Assembly: GCA_963754265.1 (NCBI GenBank) | Contig: CAVWFB010000016.1 | Location: 186,001-250,000 of the forward strand | Direction of reading: 5' to 3' | Length of the DNA stretch: 64,000 bases | Origin: AC-32 sp963754265 | Lineage (GTDB): Bacteria > Actinomycetota > Thermoleophilia > Gaiellales > Gaiellaceae | Shown: one piece after another, positions 24,703 to 31,773 of the stretch | How positions within the stretch are numbered: position 1 is the first letter of the stretch | How the letters are laid out: each line of letters starts with the position of its first letter | Translations under genes and position numbers: made by a program | Notes under the pieces: model-generated | What the model was told of the DNA's origin: nothing | Databases searched by the model: none | The model's input: only the letters and a program-made list of their open reading frames with translations

Positions 24703-25887
24703 TTACTCGTCGCGCGGAACGAGGAGCGCTCGTTGCTCTGGCAGGCGCGACCACGGCGCGACCTCGACGACGGTGCAGACGGATCCCGAACCGGTTCCGA
24801 CGCGGACCTGACGGAGGCCTTCACGCAGGTGCGTCCGCAGCTCGTCGCCCTCTGGCCTGACGAGCTCGAGCTGCTGGCCCGTGGATTCCGCGAGCACGAG
24901 GGCTTCCAGCTTCAGCATGACCACGGGCGCCGGCAGATCGAGCAGCTTCGGCGCCAGGGCCGCGCGCAATCGGGACGGCTCGGCGGTGGCGTCACGCAGC
25001 GTGATCGTCCGTCGCCACGAGCCGCCGCCGACCAGGCGTGCGGAGAGCGCGAGCTTCCGCGGCGCCCGCCCTCCCCGCTCCGGCCGCGCGAGCAGCCGGT
25101 CGAGCAGGACGGCTAGCGAGCGCCGCAGCGTCAGCTCGTTGCCGACAGCCTCCGGAAACTCGAGCGTCTCCCCCAGCTCCGCCGCTGGCGTCCGCCCGCG
25201 AACGCGCGTGTTCGAACCGCCTCTCGCCAGGCTCCAGGCGCGCCGGCCGTCCGGCCCCAGACGTTCGGCCACGGCGCCGCCCGGCAGCCCAGCAAGCTGA
25301 CCAAGCTTCTTGACCCCCAACTCCTCGAGCTCCTCGCGCCGGCGTTCGTCCACCGGCAGGAGCTTCAACGGCAGCGGGGCGAGGAACTCCCGCGTCCGCT
25401 CGTCGGAGACGACGAGCGCCTGGCCCGAGCGCGCCACGTTCGCGGCGGCGAGCGCGGCGAACCTGCGCCCTGCGGCTCCGATGCGCGCATCCCAGCCCGG
25501 CCCGACTGCGGCCAGCGCCCGCTTGAGCGCCGGCTCGAGCCCGCCGTAGAGCCTCTCGACCCCGCGGGTGTCGAAGTACGCACAGCCGGGCGTTGCAGGG
25601 TCGACCGCGAAGCCCGCGTCCTCGAGCCGTCGCACGATCTGCTCCCAGCCCTCTTCGGCTGTGGCGGGGTCACGGTCGACGAGCTGAAGCGAGGGGCACG
25701 TCGACAGCGCCTCCCCGAGCCGCATCCCCGGCTCCACTCCTGCGGCCTCGGCTGCGGCCGTCACCGGCCCGAGCAGCGGCTCCGACCCGGGATCCGGCGC
25801 AAGCGCTGCCGGCCCGAGCGAAAGGCGCGGCCGCTCGCGTAGCGCAGCGCGCAGCTCGAACCCTGGGATGATGAGGCAGGCGACCAT
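24703..25887 (-). CDS. imuB: ImuB-type Y-family polymerase homologue (mutasome adaptor)
   Basis: 394 aa from ATG 25887 (MVACLIIPGFELRAAL). Y-family fold, but the catalytic acidic residues are missing: where active polymerases have DMDAFFASVE this has CLIIPGFELRAA, as in ImuB proteins, which bridge DnaE2 to the beta clamp rather than synthesise DNA. Other parts: GAAGRRFAALAAANVA, FLAPLPLKLLP, ELGVKKLGQLAGLPGGAVAERLG (helix-hairpin-helix). No imuA is visible nearby. The start lies three bases from the first of two GAACN4GTTC boxes, so SOS control is likely. Confidence 0.88.
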   Translation of the reverse strand: MVACLIIPGFELRAALRERPRLSLGPAALAPDPGSEPLLGPVTAAAEAAGVEPGMRLGEALSTCPSLQLVDRDPATAEEGWEQIVRRLEDAGFAVDPATPGCAYFDTRGVERLYGGLEPALKRALAAVGPGWDARIGAAGRRFAALAAANVARSGQALVVSDERTREFLAPLPLKLLPVDERRREELEELGVKKLGQLAGLPGGAVAERLGPDGRRAWSLARGGSNTRVRGRTPAAELGETLEFPEAVGNELTLRRSLAVLLDRLLARPERGGRAPRKLALSARLVGGGSWRRTITLRDATAEPSRLRAALAPKLLDLPAPVVMLKLEALVLAESTGQQLELVRPEGDELRTHLREGLRQVRVGTGSGSVCTVVEVAPWSRLPEQRALLVPRDE

Positions 25888-25889
25888 GG

Positions 25890-25918
25890 GAACGTATGTT
25901 CTACACGAACACACGTTC
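25890..25918 (-). promoter_or_regulatory. Double LexA (SOS) box before imuB
   Basis: Two perfect GAAC-N4-GTTC palindromes, GAACGTATGTTC (25890-25901) and GAACACACGTTC (25907-25918), 17 nt apart centre to centre and directly upstream of the imuB ATG. This is the Gram-positive/actinobacterial LexA operator core. No other such pair was found in the intergenic regions of the window. Confidence 0.8.
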
Positions 25919-25936
25919 CCCTGTCAAGTCGAGGGC

Positions 25937-26443
25937 TTAGCGCGGGCCGAACGTCACCGTCAGCCAGCCCTTGTTCGGGGCCCGGTCGCGCTTGCGGTAC
26001 AGGCTCACGACAGCCAGACGCAGCTTCCTCGGCGACGGTGTCCCCTCCGGGAAGAGCACGTCGACCGGGTGCGTGAAGGACGCGCTCGAGGGAGTCGGGC
26101 GCGACACCGGTACCGACTCGAATGCCTTGCCTTTCCCCGTGATCCGGACGAACAGGCCGCCGCGGTAGACGATCCGGCCGGTGTAGTCGGTCTTGCCGTC
26201 GCCGTTGACGTCGTAGTAGACGGCCAGCGCGTTCAGGCCCACCCGCGGGCCGGAAGGGCCGTTCCCGCTCCGCAGCAGCCTCGAGGCCCAGGGGCCGTAG
26301 GTCGAGACGGTCAGTCGTAGCAGCGAGCCGTCCTGGACCGCCTTGACGCTGCGCAGGTCGAGCTTCCCGCCGACGTCGTTTGGGTCATTCGCGATCGCCC
26401 CGGCCGGCACGAGGAGCAGGGCTGCGACGGCGAGCACTCGCAC
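25937..26443 (-). CDS. Secreted protein of unknown function
   Basis: 168 aa from GTG 26443 with a clear signal peptide (RVLAVAALLLVPAGAIAND, cleavage near ANA/ND). The mature part starts DPNDVGGKLDLRSVKA and looks beta-rich, with a VYYDVNGDGKTDYTGRIV segment that resembles a single Asp-rich calcium loop. Proteins beginning with N-D-x-x-D-x-x-G-x-L-D recur in Thermoleophilia-like genomes but have no named function that I know. Leaderless start: TAAGCT lies 6 nt upstream. Confidence 0.7.
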   Translation of the reverse strand: MRVLAVAALLLVPAGAIANDPNDVGGKLDLRSVKAVQDGSLLRLTVSTYGPWASRLLRSGNGPSGPRVGLNALAVYYDVNGDGKTDYTGRIVYRGGLFVRITGKGKAFESVPVSRPTPSSASFTHPVDVLFPEGTPSPRKLRLAVVSLYRKRDRAPNKGWLTVTFGPR

Positions 26444-26449
26444 GAGCGA

Positions 26450-26455
26450 AGCTTA
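26450..26455 (-). promoter_or_regulatory. -10 of the secreted-protein gene
   Basis: TAAGCT on the minus strand, 6 nt before the GTG at 26443; no Shine-Dalgarno between. Predicted leaderless transcript. Confidence 0.45.
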
Positions 26456-26492
26456 GTGGCGTGCGGGGCGCTCTCGGAGCTGCCGGACTCGC

Positions 26493-27170
26493 CTAGGCCA
26501 CGATCTCCGCCGCCGGCCCGACCATCTGCGAGAGGCGCGGCACCACGTCGAGCACGCTCACCTGGGCGCACCAGGCGATGTCCTCCTCGAGGCCGGGTGG
26601 CCCGTACGTCCGCGCGTTGATGCCGTCGATCGCGTTCGGGAAGCGCTCTGCCACCACGGCCGACGCGACCGCGGAATCCGTGCGCTCGGCCTCGAGGAGC
26701 TGCACGATCCGGCCGGCGCAGTAGGCGTCGTCGATGGCGAAGACGCCCTTGTAGCCGGCGCAGAGGACGATCGTGTCGCTTCCACGCGCCCGCGCCGCGA
26801 CGGCCTCAAGGTTCAGGAGCGCCCCGAGCACGACCTCGTCGCAGGAAGCGGCCGCGGCCACGATCGAGCGCGTGCCGTTCGTCGTCGAGAGAACGAGCGT
26901 CTCCGCGCGCGGCTCGAGAAACTCGCGTGGTGAGGCGCCCGCGTCGAACGCCTCGATCCGCTTCGCGTCGCGCTCCCCTGCAGTGATCGCGGCCTCGCCG
27001 AGCTCGGCCTTGAGCGCCAGCGCGTCCTCGATTTCGGCGCAGCAGAGCACGCGCTCGTACCCGGACGCGAGCGCCTGGACGATCGTCGAAGTAGCCCGCA
27101 TGACGTCGACCACGATCCCCAGTGGCGCGGCCGCCGCCTCGGCGGGTGTGAAAGCGACGTGACAGCGCAC
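26493..27170 (-). CDS. ComB-like 2-phosphosulfolactate phosphatase family protein
   Basis: 225 aa, GTG start. Matches the ComB fold: IVVDVMRATSTIVQALASGY near 18-37 (metal/substrate loop), TLVLSTTNGTRSI, and a C-terminal DDAYCAGRIVQLL. In archaea ComB acts in coenzyme M synthesis; bacterial homologues are widespread without coenzyme M and their substrate is unresolved, so only the family is assigned. Leaderless: TAGCGT lies 9 nt upstream and overlaps the rhomboid promoter. Confidence 0.85.
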   Translation of the reverse strand: MRCHVAFTPAEAAAAPLGIVVDVMRATSTIVQALASGYERVLCCAEIEDALALKAELGEAAITAGERDAKRIEAFDAGASPREFLEPRAETLVLSTTNGTRSIVAAAASCDEVVLGALLNLEAVAARARGSDTIVLCAGYKGVFAIDDAYCAGRIVQLLEAERTDSAVASAVVAERFPNAIDGINARTYGPPGLEEDIAWCAQVSVLDVVPRLSQMVGPAAEIVA

Positions 27171-27178
27171 GAGGCCAC

Positions 27179-27185
27179 TACGCTA
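27179..27185. promoter_or_regulatory. Overlapping divergent -10 elements (comB-like / rhomboid)
   Basis: TACGCTA: plus-strand TACGCT is 7 nt before the rhomboid ATG, minus-strand TAGCGT is 9 nt before the comB-like GTG. The whole 21-nt gap is the shared promoter. Confidence 0.5.
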
Positions 27186-27191
27186 ACGGCC

Positions 27192-28040
27192 ATGCCCGGC
27201 GCTCCGACTTGCTACCGCCACCCGGACCGGGAGACCTACGTCTCCTGCTCGGAATGCGGTCGCCCGATCTGCTACGAGTGCATGACCCCGGCGCCGGTCG
27301 GGCAGCGTTGTCCCGAGCATTCCGGCCGCCCCCAGGGCGTGCAGCGGATCACGAAAGGCGCGCGGCGGGGAGTCTTCGAGGGCAGCGGCGCGATCGTCAC
27401 GAAGACGCTGGTCGGCCTCAACATCGCCGTCTACGTGATCACGGCCGCGCAGGGAGCCGGAATCAACTCGCCGGGCGGCTCGCTCTTCGCGAAGTGGGTC
27501 CTGTTCGGCCCGGCGGTGGCGAACGGCGACTGGTGGCGCCTGATCACGAGCTCGTTCCTCCACGCGAGCCTGATCCACATCGCGTTCAACATGTACTTCC
27601 TCTGGTTCGTCGGCGCGCCGGTCGAGATGGCGCTCGGGCGGGGCCGCTTCCTGCTCGTCTACATCGTCTCCGGGCTGGCGGGCTCCGCGGGCGCCCTCGT
27701 CTATACACCGACTTCGCCCACGGTCGGGGCCTCAGGAGCGATCTTCGGGATCCTCGGCGCGGCGCTCGTGCTCGAGCGTCAGCGCAACTACGTGCTCGGC
27801 GGCTCCGCTCTCGCGCTCGTGCTGATCAACCTCGTCCTCAGCTTCGCGATCTCCGGGATCTCGATCGGCGGCCACATCGGCGGCCTGGTCGGGGGCGCGC
27901 TCTGCACGCTCGTCCTCTCCCACTTCGGCCGTGGCCACGCCGCGTACAGCCGCGTCGGGCTGTGGGGAATCGCAGGCGTCCTCGGCGTCGGACTGCTCAG
28001 CATCGCGGTCGCCTACTGGCGCGTCCGCGGCTACGCCTAG
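27192..28040 (+). CDS. Rhomboid-family intramembrane serine protease with N-terminal zinc finger
   Basis: 282 aa. Residues 7-43 form a B-box-like zinc-binding region (Cys7, His10, Cys19, Cys22, Cys27, Cys30, Cys40, His43), then about six membrane segments. Catalytic Ser181 is in GASGAIFG and His228 in GGHIGG; HIAFNMYFLWFVG is the conserved L1/TM2 region with the oxyanion Asn. Rhomboids cleave membrane proteins within the bilayer; the substrate is unknown. The zinc-finger-plus-rhomboid layout is common in actinobacteria. Its TAG stop shares CTAG (28037-28040) with the repaired end of the RTX gene. Confidence 0.92.
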   Translation: MPGAPTCYRHPDRETYVSCSECGRPICYECMTPAPVGQRCPEHSGRPQGVQRITKGARRGVFEGSGAIVTKTLVGLNIAVYVITAAQGAGINSPGGSLFAKWVLFGPAVANGDWWRLITSSFLHASLIHIAFNMYFLWFVGAPVEMALGRGRFLLVYIVSGLAGSAGALVYTPTSPTVGASGAIFGILGAALVLERQRNYVLGGSALALVLINLVLSFAISGISIGGHIGGLVGGALCTLVLSHFGRGHAAYSRVGLWGIAGVLGVGLLSIAVAYWRVRGYA

Positions 28041-28499
28041 CCCGAGCGCTCGACCCCGACCACGCGGTCGAGCTTGTCGCGCAAACGCGCGGTCGGTGCC
28101 GTCGCCGCCGTCGACCCGGTCGGCGAAGCCGTCCCAGACGAAGAACGTGTCGTTGCCCGCGCCTCCGTAGAGCACGTCCCTGCCGTGGTCGCCCTGGAGC
28201 TTGTCCGCTCCGGGGCCGCCGAACAGGAGGTCGTTGCCGTTGCCCCCGTTCAGAAGGTCGCGGCCCGGCCCGGCCTTGAGCACGTCGTTGCCCCCGTTGC
28301 CGTCGAGCACGTCGTCGCCGCCGAGCCCGCAGATGACGTCGCGTCCCGGCGTCCCGAAGAGGAGATCGGGGCCCGGCGTGCCGGTCATCGTGCAGGCCGT
28401 CGAGCTGTGCACCGTGGCGTGCGCTCCCCGAACCAGGAAAAGGGAGACCGTGAGGAAGAGGGCCGCGGTCGCCTTGATTCGATTCTCCTTGGGGTTCAC
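28037..28499 (-). CDS. Secreted RTX-type calcium-binding repeat protein, frameshifted near its C-terminus
   Basis: From GTG 28499 there is a signal peptide (TAALFLTVSLFLVRGAHA) and then about seven nonapeptide repeats of the G-G-x-G-x-D-x-L/V type (GLGGDDVLDGNGGNDVL and so on), which fold as a calcium beta roll. After GGDGTDRA the frame runs into nonsense antisense to the rhomboid gene. One base shifted, the same DNA reads LDRVVGVERSG and stops at TAG 28037, the usual end of these short RTX proteins. The span, 463 nt, is one base off a whole codon number. Sequencing error or real mutation near 28085-28097 (GCGCGTTTGCGCG). Confidence 0.7.
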
Positions 28500-28547
28500 G
28501 GCAGTGGCACCTCCGAGTGCCGGCACGGGGTCTTCCCCAGAGAGATC

Positions 28548-28593
28548 GGCTCCGAGCCCCGAAGCGACGATCCCTCGCTCGGGGCTCGGAGCC
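28548..28593 (-). terminator. Long perfect hairpin after the lipoprotein gene
   Basis: A 13- to 14-bp perfect stem (GGCTCCGAGCCCCG with CGGGGCTCGGAGCC) closes an inner AGCGA/TCGCT stem and a 7-nt loop. It lies 10 nt beyond the lipoprotein stop and about 50 nt before the RTX start, so it probably ends the lipoprotein transcript. No T-run follows on either strand, which is usual for GC-rich actinobacterial terminators. The rest of the 103-nt gap shows nothing else. Confidence 0.55.
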
Positions 28594-28602
28594 GGGCCTA
28601 CG

Positions 28603-29052
28603 TCACGCAGGCCGGTTCGTTATGTGCACGTAGATCTTGTCGTTGTCGCCGCACTCCTCGCGTAGCGCGACCTGGCCGCTTCGGCCTTCACCCTGCCACG
28701 AGACCTCCGAGTCGTGGTCCTCGAGCTCGTCGAAGAGGATCTTGTAGCCCGCCGCCTGGAGCTCCTTCTTGTACTCGTCGTGGGCGTCCGAGAGGCTGCC
28801 CATGAAGTAGCCCTCGACGACGTCCGTCGGGCCCTGCGTCTTCTGCTGCGTGAAGGTGACGTTCTCGACCTGCGGGAAGCTCGGAGGGAGCTTGGGCTCC
28901 GCGGACAGCTCCGACCCCGTGCAGGCCGCCTGCGCCTGCTCGTTGAGGTCGCTTTCCGTGGAGCTAGCGGAGCTCTCATCCCCCCCGCCGCCGCAGCCGG
29001 CAAGTGCCACGACGGCCAGGCCGAGCACGGCAAACCACGTGGCCTGCCTCAT
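28603..29052 (-). CDS. Lipoprotein of unknown function
   Basis: 149 aa from ATG 29052 with AAAGGA six bases before it. The signal peptide (RQATWFAVLGLAVVALAGC) ends with the lipobox LAGC, followed by a Gly/Ser-rich linker and a mature domain of about 110 residues starting near CTGSELSAEPKLPPSFPQ. Two further Cys (one near 40, one in REECGDND) could form a disulfide. It contains VVEGYFMGSLSDAHDEYKKEL, hinting at an extracellular sensor or binding fold, but no family is recognised. Processed by the LspA encoded in this window. Confidence 0.8.
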   Translation of the reverse strand: MRQATWFAVLGLAVVALAGCGGGGDESSASSTESDLNEQAQAACTGSELSAEPKLPPSFPQVENVTFTQQKTQGPTDVVEGYFMGSLSDAHDEYKKELQAAGYKILFDELEDHDSEVSWQGEGRSGQVALREECGDNDKIYVHITNRPA

Positions 29053-29083
29053 CCGTTGTCCTTTCCAGGATCCCCGGCGCGGG

Positions 29084-29089
29084 AGTATA
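29084..29089 (-). promoter_or_regulatory. -10 of the lipoprotein gene
   Basis: TATACT on the minus strand, about 31 nt before the ATG. With AAAGGA before the start, this is one of the few unit-leading genes here that has a leader and a Shine-Dalgarno instead of a leaderless start. Confidence 0.5.
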
Positions 29090-29096
29090 GAAGCGG

Positions 29097-31709
29097 CTAC
29101 CCGCCGGAGGCGACCGCTACGACGCCCGACTCGCTCAGCGCCGCCTGCGCCGCCGCCAGCCGGGCGAGGGGTACCCGATAGGGCGAGCAGCTGACGTAGT
29201 CGAGCCCCAGGCCGTGGCAGAACGCGACCGACTCGGGCTCGCCCCCGTGCTCGCCGCAGATGCCGAGCTTGAGGTCGTCCTTGACACCGCGGCCCCGTTC
29301 GACCGCGATGCGCATCAGGTCGCCCACGCCGCTCTGGTCGAGCGTCTCGAACGGATTGCGCTCGAGCACCCCGTCTTCGAGGTAGCGCGTCAGGAACTTG
29401 CCCTCCGCGTCGTCGCGCGAGAGGCCGAGCGTCGTCTGCGTGAGGTCGTTCGTCCCGAACGAGAAGAAGTCGGCGTAGGCGGCGATCTCGTCCGCGCGGA
29501 TGCACGCGCGCGGGAGCTCGATCATCGTCCCGACGAGATAGTCGAGCGTCTCGCTCTCCTCGTTCGCGGTCGCGACGGTGATCGCCCGCAGGCGATGGAG
29601 CTCCTCGGCGAAGCCCACCAGCGGATGCATGATCTCGACGAGCGGGGCGGCGCCCGTGCGCTCCTCGACCGCCAACGCGGCCCGGACGATCGCCCGCACC
29701 TGCATCTCGTAGATCTCGGGCCAGAGCAGCCCGAGCCGGCAACCCCGCGTTCCGAGCATCGGGTTCGTCTCGTGCAGCGCCTTGATCCGCTCCCGCATGC
29801 GCTCGTCCTTGGCCTCTTCGAGCGGCGGGAGAAACTCGTGCAGGGGTGGGTCGAGCAGGCGGATCGTCACCGGCAGGCCCGCCATCGCCTCGAAGATGCC
29901 CTCGAAGTCGGCCTGCTGATGCGGAAGCAGCCTCTCGAGCGCCGAGCGCCGCTCGTCCTCGCCCGAGGCCATGATCATCTCCCGCACGACGGGCAGGCGG
30001 TCCTCCGCCATGAACATGTGCTCGGTGCGGCAGAGGCCGATCCCCTCGGCGCCGAAGTCCCGCGCCTTGGCGGCATCGTCCGGGGTGTCGGCGTTTGCAC
30101 GCACCTTCAGCCGCCGGAGCTGATCGGCCCAGCCGAGGATGGTCTCGAAGTCCTCGTTGATCTGGGGCGGGACGAGCGGAACCTCCCCGATGATCACCTG
30201 GCCCGTGCCGCCGTCGATCGTCAGGGCGTCCCCTTCGGCCAGCGGGTGGCCGCCGATGCCCAGCGTGCGGGCCTCGAGGTCGATCGTCAGGCCCTCGCAG
30301 CCGGCCACGCACGGCTTTCCCATGCCGCGAGCGACGACGGCTGCATGGGAGGTCATGCCGCCGTGGGCGGTCAGGATCCCGCTCGCCTGGATCAGGCCGT
30401 GGATGTCGTCGGGCGTGGTCTCCCAGCGGACGAGGATCACGCTCTCGCCGGCGAGCCCTCGCTCCTCGGCAAGGTCGGCGTCGAGCACGATGCTGCCGCA
30501 GGCCGCGCCGGGCGAGGCGTTCAGGCCCTGCGCGGCGACCTCGAGCTCGGCGGAAGGGTCGATCCTCGGATGCAGCAGCTGGTCGAGCTGGCCCGGGTCG
30601 ATCCGCGCGACCGCCTCCTCACGCGAGATCAGGCCCTCCTCCGCCATCGCGACCGCCGCCTTCAGCGCGGCCGCCGCGGTGCGCTTGGCCGAGCGCGTCT
30701 GCAGCAGGTAGAGCTTCCCGTCCTCGACGGTGAACTCGATGTCCTGCATGTCGCGGTAGTTCTTCTCCAGCTGCTGCATCGTCTCCAGCAGCTGCTCGAA
30801 GGCTTCGGGCAGCCGGTCGCGCATCGCCTCGATCGGCTCCGGCGTGCGGATTCCCGCCACGACGTCCTCCCCCTGCGCGTCCGCGAGGAACTCGCCGAAA
30901 AGCCCGGGCTCGCCCGTCGAGGGGTCTCGCGTGAACGCCACCCCGGTTCCGGAGGACGCACCTTTGTTCCCGAACACCATCTGGACGACGTTGACCGCGG
31001 TGCCGAGGTCGTCCGGGATCCGGTGGGCCCGCCGGTACACCTGCGCGCGCGGCGTGTCCCAGGACTCGAAGACCGCCTTGACCGCCCGCCCGAGCTGCTC
31101 GCGGGCGTCCTGTGGGAACGCCGAGCCCGTCTCCTCGTCGTAGATCCGCCCGTAGGTGGCGACGAGCTCACGCAGGTCGTTCGCGTCCAGCTCGACGTCC
31201 TGCTGGACGCCGCGATCCTCCTTCAGGTCCGAGAGCGCGGACTCGAAGCGGTGCGCGGCGATGCCGGCGACCACTTCTCCGTACATCTGGATCAGGCGGC
31301 GGTACGAGTCGAACGCGAAGCGGGGATTGTCGGTCGCCTTCGCCAGGCCCTCGACCGCATCGTCGTTCAAGCCGAGGTTGAGGATCGTGTCCATCATCCC
31401 CGGCATCGAGACCGCGGCGCCGGAGCGAACCGAGACGAGGAGCGGATCGGCGGAGTCGCCGAAGCGCTTGCCGGTCTTGCGCTCGAGCGCGTCGAGATGC
31501 TCGTCGACCTCCGCGCCGAGCCCGTCCGGCAGCTGCTGGCCGTTCCGCATGTAGGCGCGGCAGGCGTCGGTCGTGATCGTGAAGCCGGCGGGGACGGGGA
31601 CGCCGAGCTGGGTCATCTCGGCCAGGCCGATGCCCTTGCCGCCGAGGAGCTCCCGTCCTCCTTCAGACGGCTCCTCGAACCCGTACACGAAGCGCCCGTT
31701 CCCTCGCAT
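29097..31709 (-). CDS. ppdK: Pyruvate, phosphate dikinase
   Basis: 870 aa from ATG 31709 (MRGNGRFVYGFEEPSEGG). It interconverts pyruvate + ATP + Pi and PEP + AMP + PPi. N-terminal ATP-grasp domain (GGKGIGLAEMTQLGVPVPAGF, SVRSGAAVSMPGMMDTILNLGLN), swivelling phosphohistidine domain with catalytic His in ILTAHGGMTSHAAVVARGMG, and C-terminal PEP-binding TIM barrel ending in LGICGEHGGEP with catalytic Cys. The regulatory Thr position next to the His (GGMTSHAA) is present, fitting control by the PPSR protein at 35133-35975. The frame is open further upstream but the family N-terminus fixes this start. Confidence 0.96.
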   Translation of the reverse strand: MRGNGRFVYGFEEPSEGGRELLGGKGIGLAEMTQLGVPVPAGFTITTDACRAYMRNGQQLPDGLGAEVDEHLDALERKTGKRFGDSADPLLVSVRSGAAVSMPGMMDTILNLGLNDDAVEGLAKATDNPRFAFDSYRRLIQMYGEVVAGIAAHRFESALSDLKEDRGVQQDVELDANDLRELVATYGRIYDEETGSAFPQDAREQLGRAVKAVFESWDTPRAQVYRRAHRIPDDLGTAVNVVQMVFGNKGASSGTGVAFTRDPSTGEPGLFGEFLADAQGEDVVAGIRTPEPIEAMRDRLPEAFEQLLETMQQLEKNYRDMQDIEFTVEDGKLYLLQTRSAKRTAAAALKAAVAMAEEGLISREEAVARIDPGQLDQLLHPRIDPSAELEVAAQGLNASPGAACGSIVLDADLAEERGLAGESVILVRWETTPDDIHGLIQASGILTAHGGMTSHAAVVARGMGKPCVAGCEGLTIDLEARTLGIGGHPLAEGDALTIDGGTGQVIIGEVPLVPPQINEDFETILGWADQLRRLKVRANADTPDDAAKARDFGAEGIGLCRTEHMFMAEDRLPVVREMIMASGEDERRSALERLLPHQQADFEGIFEAMAGLPVTIRLLDPPLHEFLPPLEEAKDERMRERIKALHETNPMLGTRGCRLGLLWPEIYEMQVRAIVRAALAVEERTGAAPLVEIMHPLVGFAEELHRLRAITVATANEESETLDYLVGTMIELPRACIRADEIAAYADFFSFGTNDLTQTTLGLSRDDAEGKFLTRYLEDGVLERNPFETLDQSGVGDLMRIAVERGRGVKDDLKLGICGEHGGEPESVAFCHGLGLDYVSCSPYRVPLARLAAAQAALSESGVVAVASGG

Positions 31710-31761
31710 TGCAGGGGATCTTCCCATAGGCCCGCCTGCACACACCCGTCCAATCGGCGCG

Positions 31762-31767
31762 TATGCT
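31762..31767 (+). promoter_or_regulatory. -10 of the beta-propeller gene
   Basis: TATGCT, 6 nt before the GTG at 31774, with no Shine-Dalgarno; predicted leaderless. Confidence 0.5.
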
Positions 31768-31773
31768 CGTGGC

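Noticed and set aside
24596..24754. N-terminal extension of DUF6504 giving a 20-residue repeat (SLATPTKRVV...)
   Set aside because: It would start inside imuB, has no start signal and derives from the tandem DNA repeat; the ATG at 24595 gives the family-sized protein. Kept as an open point in the repeat finding.
27732..28036. Extension of the RTX frame 300 nt antisense into the rhomboid gene
   Set aside because: The sequence after GGDGTDRA has no RTX character and appears only because of a frameshift; the shifted frame ends normally at 28037.
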